Shown here: positions 13,001-25,005 of the stretch, piece by piece
Layout: every line of letters begins with the position of its first letter
Position numbering within the stretch: the stretch's first letter is position 1
From: Apostichopus japonicus
Taxonomy: Eukaryota; Echinodermata; Holothuroidea; Aspidochirotida; Stichopodidae
DNA length: 64,000 nucleotides
Assembly (NCBI RefSeq): GCF_037975245.1
Contig: NC_092573.1
Coordinates: forward strand, 12,918,001-12,982,000
Direction: 5' to 3'
The notes under the pieces: model-generated
Database searches by the model: none
Seen by the model: the letters and a program-made list of their open reading frames with translations, nothing else
Told to the model about the DNA's origin: nothing
Position numbers and translations under genes: made by a program

Positions 13001-16000
13001 TGAAAATTTCATTTGATGTCAAATTTAACTTTAAAAGAAAAGGACATAATTTCCTTTCTTTCGAATAAAAAGACATTCTACATGCTGCAACGATTCCTCT
13101 AGAACCTTTATAATTACACCTCAATGCCAGAAAAGAAATGGTAGTGTGTTTAATGCTAAGTATGTAGTCAAATATATATGTTGCCTCATAGTAGCTTTTA
13201 GAAGAACAAACATAACTCTTTGATAATAACATCTGCATATGAATAAGCAAAGTGAATAACAACAAAATGTTCAAGCAGGACTCGAGCTACCAAAACTTGG
13301 AATATTCTCCGATCCCCCTCTATTGCTCTTAATGACCTCATTAAGAAACACCAGAATACCAGTACAATACCACTCAGTGTTGCCTGAAGTGTCCATTTTG
13401 TTTTGGTTACCATGGTTACCATGGTAGACCCTATATGCACTTTGAAAGAAAGATGATACCTGTACAAATAAGTTCAGATTTCTAAAAATTTCAAGCTTGC
13501 TTCAAGTTTCAATTTCTTTTTGAATAATTAAAAAAGAAAACACATTGCTTTGGTGGCGAATTAAACAATTTAAGACATGAGGATAAATTTACTCTTAAGT
13601 AAGGTTTTGATTACTCTGCGAGCCAAAAGGCGAATGAAAAAGGCAGTGCAAATAAAGATTTCGACACAAAACTAATTAAGAAGACATTACATCTCTTGAG
13701 GCCATGGTTACACTGAAAGTTGAACATCAACCTGGTCGAAACGATGTGATTATCTGATGATCCAGCCACTGGAACAAATCATTATTGCAAGGTGGTGGAT
13801 GGGAGGAGAGGGGGTACTTTCCATCAAATGATTTAACTGAGACGGATGTTGTTTTGCTGGCCATATTTTATCCTTTCCTTTCATTATTTCATTGTCATAC
13901 CTGTACTCTGTCTTGAAGTGGTTTAATTCCTCACCTTTGAATTAATTAATTGAATTAATTAATTGAATTATGCAGTTGTGTTTAGTCTGCTACATGTGTG
14001 TAAAGTTTTAATACCATCATTGCAAGCTTCAACCTGAGTTCATTCTATCAGGGCAAATAGGAAAGTTTAAAAAAAAAAACGTTTTGATTGTTATGTGCGG
14101 AACCATTCATGGTTTTTGGTGCTGATTCATGCAATAAGTCTTCCTTGTTAGCAAGTGCGAGGGTAATCAAAGAAAGTTGAATTAGGGTATAAACACTTCC
14201 TATAGTTTCTGTTCTGACTTCCTGTATTATTCCTGGAGGAAACATGCACAGAGTAGATATTAACAGTTTTCACTTTTTTTCCCCTTTAAGACATGATTTT
14301 TAGTAAAGTGGTGTGTTGTATGGGGTTGGTTTTCTCGAAAATAGCCTGCAGAATTTGTAGTTGTCAGTTACAGACTATTTGTGTAAAACAACATCATGTG
14401 CTTTACATATATGTGGTACAGTGTGGCTACTCTAAGGTAACACATGAAACAAGCACCAATGAATATTTTGGGTGTTTCCTGCTCTGAAGGGTTTAAAAGG
14501 TCATGAATATTCATGCAACAGTGATTATTAAGCTAAACGTAGCTAGTCTCTGTCACGTAAATCAAACACATGGTCAGCTTTCAACATTTTGAAGCAGTAA
14601 AACGTTGTCACTGCTTATATTCTTTCCTTTATAGCTAGAGTTTATTTTCCCAAAGATTGGAGATTTGGAAAAGAATGTGGTTGCTAAAGATCAAGTTAGC
14701 TTGCTTACATTGCATAAATTTGTCAGTGTGCTATATTCCCCAGTTACACCGTTTGCTGTGCTGGTTACCTCGCAGAGGGGAGCATTCCATTGTACTCCTC
14801 ATTCAAGAAAACGCTCTTGTGTTCTTTTGAATAACTCTCGTTACAAACTATTTTCATCTGGCAATGTTGTCCTCTCTCCTCTCAGATTTTTGGCTTCCTC
14901 ATCGTGGCCTGTCTCATCTGTACCATCGCCTGCCTCATCTGGGAAATCAACTATGGCAACAACTTCCAGGGGTATCTGCCCTGGACCATACCCAGCCCTG
15001 TCGTCATCGCGCTCTTAATATTTTTCTCTTACGTCATTATACTCAACACGGTCGTGCCTATCTCCCTCTACGTCACGTAAGAAAGATTTCTTCTCCGTTT
15101 TGTGCACTTGAAATACTCTTGTCCCCCTTTTAAATAGTAGCTGTTTGCATTCTTGTTATCATTTATAGTATTACAGTATGATTCTTTAGTAACATTTCAA
15201 AATAATGAATGATTAGTTTTTGCAATGTCCAAAATATCCCGCTGTTTTAAGACTGATTTTAAGAGATTATAAGTGAGTCAATGGTGAATAGTTAAAGATT
15301 GAACTGCTTGTTTCAAAGGATTGCTTGAAAAGAAAGCTTTATGATCGTCAATTGATTTAAGTGGGATGTGATGGTTAATCGATAAACGATATGATTGCTT
15401 TATTGAAACGGAAGGAAATTTTAAGGACGAGTAGTTTCAATGAAGTCTGATGTTTAATTGTTAAAATTCTGCTTATCTGAGCAATAAATTACTTCAGAGG
15501 AAAAGTTTAGATCAGCAATTTACTTTCGAAGTGTTTTAATGGCTAGATCTGTGTCAATGATTACTTATTAAAGATAGCAATTAAGGAGGGAGAAAGATTT
15601 ATCCACGAGCAACTCGCAGTATGTTTTGATGATTAATTCCTTTATATAAGATTGCTTTTCTAGAGAGAAAAAATTGCTGCAGTAGAAAAATTAGATCAGC
15701 ATATTTAAGAATTTGTTTAATGGTTATGTGATCAAAGCACAATTTCTTTTTTAAAAAAAAGAAGAAGAAAAGGATAGCATGTGATGAAAGAGTATTACTC
15801 AGGAGCGGTTTTTCTTTTTCAACCCTTGAGTTTTTGGTCTATTTCAGAGTGGAGGTGATCAGATCATTTCAAAGCTTTTGGATCAACTGGGATTCGAAGA
15901 TGTATTACGAGGAGAACAACACAGCAGCCAAAGCAAGATCCACCTCACTCAGCGAAGAACTGGGCCAAATCCAATATGTCTTTTCAGATAAAACAGGGAC

Positions 16001-19000
16001 CCTTACACAGGTAGTCAATGTCATCCATCTCTAGCCTCTAGTCAATCTGAAAAGTCATGTTACTTGACACTAACCCTCCCTCCCACTAACCCTCCCTACC
16101 TTCCTCCCTCCCACAGGTAGTCAATTTCCCCTATCTCTAGCCTCTAGTCAATCTGAAAAGTCATGTCACTTGACACTAACCCTTCCTCCCACTAAACCTC
16201 CCTCCCACTAACCCTCCCTCCCTACCTCCCTCCCTCCCTCCCACAGGTAGTCAATGTCATCAATCTCTAGCCTCTAGTCAATCTGAAAAGTCATGTCATG
16301 TCACTGACACTAACCCTCCCTCCCACTAACCCTTCCTCCCAATCACCCTCCCTCCCACTAACCCTACCTACCATTAACCCTCCCTCCCTCCCTCCCTCCC
16401 TCCCTCCCTCCCTCCCTCCCTCCCTCCCTCCCTCCCTCCCTCCCTCCCTCCCTCCCTCCCTCCCTCCCTCCCTCCCTCCCTCCCTCCCTCCCTCCCTCCC
16501 TCCCTCCCTCCCTCCCTCCCTCCCTCCCTCCCTCCCTCCCTCCCTCCCTCCCTCCCTCCCTCCCTCCCTCCCTCCCTCCCTCCCTCCCTCCCTCCCTCCC
16601 TCCCTCCCTCCCTCCCTCCCTCCCTCCCTCCCTCCCTCCCTCCCTCCCTCCCTCCCTCCCTCCCTCCCTCCCTCCCTCCCTCCCTCCCTCCCTCCCTCCC
16701 TCCCTCCCCCTCTCCCTCCCTCCCTCCCTCCCTCCCTCCCTCCCTCCCTCCCTCCCTCCCTCCCTCCCTCCCTCCCTCCCTCCCCCTCTCCCTCCCTCCC
16801 TCCCTCCCTCCCTCCCTCCCTCCCTCCCTCCCTCCCTCCCTCCCTCCCTCCCTCCCTCCCTCCCTCCCTCCCTCCCTCCCTCCCTCCCTCCCTCCCTCCC
16901 TCCCTCCCTCCCTCCCTCCCTCCCTCCCTCCCTCCCTCCCTCCCTCCCTCCCTCCCTCCCTCCCTCCCTCCCTCCCTCCCTCCCTCCCTCCCTCCCTCCC
17001 TCCCTCCCTCCCTCCCTCCCTCCCTCCCTCCCTCCCTCCCTCCCTCCCTCCCTCCCTCCCTCCCTCCCTCCCTCCCTCCCTCCCTCCCTCCCTCCCTCCC
17101 TCCCTCCCTCCCTCCCTCCCTCCCTCCAGCCATTCCTCTCCCCGACCCTTCCTCCCTCCCACTTACCCTCCCTCCCTACCACCTTGAGGTTTGTTGGTAA
17201 AGGAGTTGGTTTCATCAACCCCCCTCACACATACCACCGTCTCTCCCTACTAGTTACAGTATGTACCTGATATGCATTAGTGTAACTATCTAGCCTCATT
17301 TTAAGATTGTTTGCATTTTCAATTCTTTAGTTGCACTTCCTAAGATTTTTGTAACTTTGCAACTTTTTTTTTTGCAGGGAAGCATTTTCTTAGTACACAG
17401 TGTTTTTCATTTTTGCTTTTACCTGCAGAATAAAATGGCTTTCAGCAAAGCATCCATTGCCGGCAGGAAATTTGGAGAGTTGAAGGATGAGCATGGAGAT
17501 ATAATTGAAAGGAATGATGTAAGCTTATAATTCAGCATCTGTGTTTGCGTACAATAGGTCATTGTCTTCTCTGTTCATTCCTCCGTTCACAGCATTACAA
17601 TAGTACATTGGGGGGGGGGGGCTTGTGAGTGTAAGCTCTGTTCCCTGTCAGAAAATCAACGTCCACTGTAGTTCAATCAATGTTATATCCTTTTGTCACC
17701 CTCCCAAGTTACGTGGAAGTTTTTTGCCCGAAAGTGAGACGTCCAATAATTAGATTTGTCTCTCTGTATTTCTTCAAAAGAATAGCAATGTTTGAAATGC
17801 AATTCTGAGCGTCAAGATTATTTACGATGTATATATCTTACAAAACCACTACCATTGATGGTGACATGCCAATAGGGCATAATTTGGTATGAAGCGCAAG
17901 CCTTATAGTTTTGCTACAGTATTAGCTAATATGCATTTCCATTTTTTTTTCATCGATAGGAATTCCCTTGTGTGGACTTTTCAGAGAATAGATGGTACGA
18001 GGAGAAGTTTAAATTCTACGACCCCGAACTGCTGCAGGCGGTGAAAGGAGGCGATCTGCAGACGTGGCTGTTTTTCCGTGTCCTCTGTCTGTGTCACACG
18101 GTCATGTGTGAGACCAATGATGATGGTAACAATATTTTCACTTTCTTTCTTTCCTTCTAATTTTCCTCTTTTTTTGAGAGAGAGGGGGGGGGGGGGCAGG
18201 CGCGTAGCGAGGAATTTGCCAAGGGAGGAGCGAAACTGTAGGCAAACTTTTAGAGCCGTAGATATGGCATTGCAAACTATCAAAGCGTAGCGCCACCATG
18301 GGTTGGCGCGAAGTGTACAAGAAAATTTGGCTGAAAATGCCTCCCAGATCGCTGGAAATGGCACTTCCCAGGCCTTAACATCTTAACATTTTCTTTTTGA
18401 AATTACTAGCGATATCATAAAAACATACAAAAAAAAATATGCTCAAGGGGGGCAGCTGCCCCCTTTGCCCCCCCTTGGCTACGCACCATGGGTTGGGTTG
18501 GGGGGCGTGGTATTTACTGTTGCGTTTGGCGCAAGTAAGAAAAGGTTTTCAGGCACTGCAGATATTGAATATGAACCTGTGCAAGATTGCATGAAACAGT
18601 CTGTCATCCGACAATCTTCATACACAGATTATTAGGGAATTTAATCATAAAAGAGGATCAACATTTTCTTAGTGTTTTGAGTCTAACTTTTGCAACTGGT
18701 TTGATTGTTTAAGCAAATCCTTTGGTTTGTAATTGTTCTGTCTCGGTAAATTTTTCCAAGATAATGTATTGGGTCGTCGGGAGCTATTCCATTGATTTTG
18801 TAATACAGATAAAGTACTTTCATACGGTAGTAGCAACAGCCACTGCCTCACATTTTTGTGTGGAAAGATGTGTGTGATGTCCACTGATATGTTGGGAAAG
18901 GACCCTAGTAAATGAGAAGCAGAGTCAATGCCACTCTGGTTTGATGTTGTTATACTAGTAGGATTTTCTTCATAATACTAATAATAATAATAAATGCAAA

Positions 19001-22000
19001 TTTATATAGCGCCAATATCCAGAGGAAAACCAATGCTCAGTGGCGCTAGTGCTCAGGGAAGGCAGTCAAAAATAGATAAGTTTTGAGTCTGTTTTTGAAA
19101 ATTTTAACATTGGATGTCGACTTGATGTGCAGTGGAAGTGAGTTCCAAAGAGTAGGAGCGGCATTAAAAAACGATCTTTGACCAAATGACTTGAGCTTCC
19201 ACTTTGGTACATGGAGCAGTAGCATGTCAACATTTTTGTCACTCCCCCAATTTTGTCCTTTATAGTTCACATGAGAGTGGGTTCTGAGCTTTTCTTTGTG
19301 CTTAGAACAATAACTCTCTCACAATTTACACTTTTACTCCATTTTGAAATATATATCAGATGTTTTGATTTAATTGAACAATATTAACTTGATATTGATT
19401 CAACTTTTGAATTTTGAGGGTGTGGGCCGAACCAGTACAAGAAACAAAGATGTAATAAATATAATAAATTGATTTCAAATTTGAAAAGAACATTTGTGGC
19501 TAGGATGGGTTTCAAAACAGTGCAAGGTTTTACTTTTAGCTTGCTGAACTTTAAAACCATTCAGATAAAATCATTTTCATCCACCAACATTATCTTCCTC
19601 TCTGTCTCATGTCCAGGGAGCATCGAGTATCAAGCACAATCCCCCGATGAGGCTGCACTCGTCTCCGCAGCTAGAAACTTTGGATTTGTCTTTAAGGTAA
19701 GCATCAACAAATTTCAATTTTCATACAGTGAGGAAAATGTCAGCAAGCCACCTATGTTGCATATATAAGCATGGAACTTATTTATGTCGACATTTATCGA
19801 AGGGAATGACTTTTAATTGTTTCATCCAGTAATGTTGTAACTGATACACCACAGAGATAAAAGCACATTGCAGCATGATATGAGTTTTGTTTATTTTTAT
19901 TTTTCTATTATTGTATATTGCAATATATGTATGACAAAGTCTGATGCTTAAGAAAGATGTACTGCAGTAGCTTGTGTGTTAAAATCCTGCGCATTGGTCC
20001 AAACACTTGTTTGGTTGTTAAGGTACAAAATGTTATCATTGATTTTATTCATTTTACATGGAAGAGTGTGTGTGTGTGTATATTGTGTATATATTGTGTG
20101 TGTGTATATAGTTCAATGATAAGTGATGATGACATGCAAGGGATTCACCAACAACTGTTTCTGTTTCCATTAAATTCAATGAATTATACAACCTTGACAA
20201 ATATTTAAACTGTGTGACAGAATGTTATTGTTAGTTCTAGGTAAGGTGTGATCTGTTAGCCTTGATCAAACAATAGAGTGAGAGAGAGAGGTGGAGAGAG
20301 AAAGGAAACTGATAATGTACTGCAATATGCTGTGTTTTAATATAAACAATAATGATTTCTAACTGTGGAGAATATTACATCAGTGCAAAACACAGACACA
20401 GTCTGAGTTTGCTGGAATGTATTCAACTAAATGGCATGTAAACAAACTTTAAGCAAAACTTAAAAATTATTTTACTGTTTTTTTTTTGGGGGGGGGGTGG
20501 GTGGTATGTGGAGGAAAGGCAGAGAAATGAAAGGAATTATGTAAAAAAAAAAAAAGTACATGTTGACCTAGTTTAGGCCAAATTTTATTGACATTATTTT
20601 GACATTTTGGTAATATCTGAAGGACTGGTACAGACATGAAGTAAATTATTTGGTAAAATTTCGCTCACACATACTGTAAAGATCTTTGAAGATGACTCGA
20701 ATCACATGACAGTCATACCAGTGTATTTTTTGGGGGAATCAATTGAGGGGAACGGGTTTCTAAAAGGATAACTTTAGGCAGAATTATTGTCTTGATATGT
20801 TAGAGTCTAAAAAATATGACTTGAATGCTGGTAATATTTCTATAGCTAGTTGGGTTTTCAAGAATAATTCACCTTTAACCAGTGCTAAAGCCCTGGAATG
20901 CTCCTTTAAGGCTAAAATTGATGCTGACATCAGCTTTACAGTGCTGGCCTTATTGTTAGCAAATAATCCATTGGTTGATAAATTCTAATAACCCAACCAT
21001 ACCATTGTTCTTTTAACTTCACATAAACAACATTCAACACCAATTTGCCCTTGAGAAATTTGTAACGCATTGTAAACATATCCTTTGAGGTCATAAAGTT
21101 CTAATGTTTTCCCTCGTTGAGTTTTGTGTTGCATCTGAGGAAGTAACCTAATCTGCATATTAGATTGTATAGAACAGTCACTTTAATTGATTAACCTCTG
21201 CTGTTTAAAGGGGGACACTTCTCCAAAATTAAAAGGTGTTATAGAATTACAACCTGAACTGACAGCAGTGTGTTTTGACGTTCTACGACATATCAAAATT
21301 GATGTTGTGCTTTAATGTCTTCCTTTGACAACCCTGTCTTCGGTAGGGTCGAACGCCGACAACAATTTCGTTGGAAGTGGACGGCATCGAAGACCAATAC
21401 GATCTACTTCACATTCTTGACTTTAACAACGTGAGAAAACGCATGTCCGTCGTTGTGCAGCAGGGGTCAAAGATCAAACTGTTTTGCAAGGGAGCCGATA
21501 ACGTCATCTTTGAGAGACTGAGTAAAGATTGCGACACTCTGAAGGAGCAAACCACGCAGCATCTTCACGTAAGTTTGTCTTTAAGCCTACCATCCATTCT
21601 TCTGTTACATCATAATAAAGGAAAGTTACTTGAAAACTGAGGACAAGCTTGCTAAACTTTCCCAAGGGAACAAAAAATGAGTAATAAAATGTGATTTTTA
21701 TTTTGTGCCAACCATGTGTTTGCATGTTACAGCCTCCCTTTAATAACCTTATAATTAAGTATAATTTATCAGTTCATCAATATTGGTAAGACTCATTATG
21801 TTAGTAATCAAATAATACAATTACTATGCACAGAATAAACTAGCGAAAAAAGATTAGGCACTAGAATTATTACTCCTTTTTTTACTAAAACACAGCACAG
21901 TAGTTTCCTAGTTTACAAAGCTGAGAAGAAGATGAATAATTGCTTTCTTAACATATCCTGCTTTTTTTTCCTTTTCCTTTTTTCAAATTGCCCCATTTCC

Positions 22001-24968
22001 GAAATTCTCACGATTTGCATAGCATTATTATATTGCATGATTTTGATTTATTCAACTGGGACTGTTTGTTATACTGTGAGACGGAATGCAACCGCATCAA
22101 GTAGAAGAGCTTGAGAAATTCAAGCCCCCTTTGGGTCTGTTCAGTGTTTGATGATCTGACATAGAAGTTTGAAAAATGAAAGTTGGAGTGTCATATTACA
22201 GACTTCTCTTGTGGTTAAGCGGGTTCAAGTACTTTCTCTCATTTCTGCTGGCAGGATTTTGCTGGCGAGGGACTTCGTACGTTGTGCCTGGCGATGAAGG
22301 AAATCGACCAAGATTTCTACAATCAATGGAGGAAGAAATTTCATACCGCCTCGTAAGCACTTGCTTCAATCATTTGTAATCATTGAAAGTGATATATGTA
22401 TTGCATGTTATGGACAGGATAGAAGAATTGGGGTAAAGGTTAGATTGTTGCATCTGTCATTGATGTAGACGGTTAGATATGTGAAGGAGCTTGAGTGATT
22501 TTTATCTTTCTAGATGTTAAAGTTGGACTGTAATGCCCTGAAATATGCTAGAAAGACCCCCACAATTGTTCAGATGTGGTCAGACTAAAACCTCTTACGT
22601 CAGTGCCTCTTTTAGAGGCATCATTGCATCATCGGGACAGATAATAGGTCTCAAATAAAATGTTGCTGGCAAATATGATAGAAAGTTAAAGAATGGTCTC
22701 CCATGCATTACACTTCAAAAAAAATTTTTTACTTTTCCTTTTAAAGCAGTTTACCTTATTGAGACACGTCGTCGTCAAATCTTAACACATCCTAAAGTTT
22801 AGGGATACCTTGAAATGATTAGACCCCCAAAGAACATAGTTTTGAAAAGCTTACGGTAACTTTATATCACAATGGTTGACACCAATAATAAATCATTTAA
22901 AATTGAGCGTCCTCAAAATCCACTTGTACCTGCTGTTAATTTTGGGGAGTATGCTTGCAATTCCATTTTATGTAAAATCTGTGGTTAGTCATTGATGGTA
23001 AAAGTTATCTACTTGACTACAGGTGACTAGATCCTAGACAGTCGAAAAGAAACTTTGTTTTCTTTCCATTCATTTCGGTCAAAGGTCCCTGATTAAATGA
23101 AAGTTAAACAATTTAGAGTGGCTTTGAAATCTTGGGATTAATTTTTATTGGAACAAAGTAACCCCAACCTTCCTCCCTTATATATCACAAATGATGTAGC
23201 AATCAGCGCTCTGTTCTTTGTAATGTTCTTTATCGATTTATTGAATAATTATATTATTATTTATGCAAAGTCAGTGTGTTGTTCAAGAATGTATATGCTT
23301 TTGAATAGCCCCCATTGGTTTCTTGGATTCTTAGTCATTTACTGTACCTACATACTGTAGATGGAACAGTATCAGCAAGTTGGAGTTGAAAAAAGGCAAA
23401 TAAAACATCTTTCCCAGCATTAAACCTTTTCGTGCATTTAGTCTATGCATCGTAGAGACTTATAGAAGACTGAATACACCTCCATTTCCCCCCAAAACCA
23501 CTCAACCAACAGCATAAACTAGGAAATCTGAGAAATGTGAAGTGTATGCCACAAGCCATTCAGCACTCCCGACATACGTGAATTGGTTGTGCTTTGTAAA
23601 ATCTTCAGTTTCAAACTGCTGTCAAGACAGTTTCATCGTTTTCATTATTTTTATCAATAATAAATAATACACTAAGTCAAGATTTCTCTAAAGCTTCTTT
23701 TATCATATTTACATTGTCTTTTAGGATATCGGTGGAAAATAGGGAAGAAAAGATGGACGAGGTCTACGAAGAAATTGAGACAGAAATGACCTTGATTGGA
23801 GCCACGGCCATTGAAGACAAATTACAAGATGGTGTGCCAATGACCATTGAAAATCTTCATAAGGTAAACTTTTACACAAATCTCCTTTCCCTACCTTTAC
23901 CCTATCCTCCCCCCCCTCCCACCCCTCTCTGCCCAAAGGTAAAGTGATTATGTGATTAGTGATTATGGGTGCATTTTGGAATACCGGCTGTAGGAGGCAA
24001 CTCCTGACCGTATTTTGGAGGTGGCCTTCATCAGGATGAAAGCAGAGTTTTGGTCAAAAATTTCTGGAAATATTTACAAGCATTGTTTGCTGACTACAAC
24101 TCAAAATGAGATTGCAATTGATCAATCTGAGAAATACTTTTTAATTAAGGGGAGGTCATTTAACGATCAATTAATCTGTTGAATTTCAAATTTGTATGAA
24201 GCACTCGCAAAACGGAAAATCATAAGAATTTTATAAGTTTTCTTCTATATTTGAAATGTAACTTGACCAGTTTTAGTTGATGAAATTGACTTAATTCCTC
24301 TCTTACCTGTCTCCACGTTACATATGCACTCAAATCTACCTAGCCTACAAAGATGAAATACATTGTGAAGGGATTTAAGTGAAATAAAAATAGCAAAAGT
24401 CAACACCAAAACTCTGCTTAATTACTATCCAATGGCATTTTCATCTGCTTGTCTAATTCCAATGACTGAATAAGGGGTTAATCAACGGTCTAGCGTGCGT
24501 TACTCACAGGATTAATGCACGATCGGGGGATAATGCATCCAGCGATAGCATTAACACCCGGAGTGCATTAATCATGTGAGTAACGCACGCTAGACCGTTG
24601 ATTAACCCTGTTCATTCATACACTACCATTTGTGTGGGGGAAAAATCATAAAACAAAACATTTTTGGTTACATATAACCAAAGATTTATTAAAGTGATGC
24701 CCCGTAATTTTACCGTGCGTTACTCACAGGATTAACCACGGTCAGCTGACCTGAATGGACCAATAGGATTTACGAATCTTTACTAAGTATGAATGAATGT
24801 TTCATAATTGCAACTGAAAGGTCTTTCTTAATCCTTTTGTTGAGTGTTTTCTCAAACGTGCATTTTGATCTGTTTCTTTGTGGTGCTTCTGCCTCGGTTC
24901 TCTTATGGCACCTGTAACAATGTATATGTCATTGACAATAGTTGTATTCCCTGAAAACAGATGATTCA

Positions 24969-25005
<37 letters not shown>

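Noticed and set aside
16291-17218. Long ORFs of 260-300 residues on both strands
   Set aside because: They are translations of the (CCCT)n/(GGGA)n microsatellite in intron 9.
19046-19270. Host gene on the minus strand
   Set aside because: The peptide is the C-terminal end of a retrotransposon reverse-transcriptase ORF with a 3' (ATT)n tail.
20797-20988. Unassigned 63-codon ORF in intron 12
   Set aside because: No recognised similarity and no splice sites that would keep the ATP8B reading frame.
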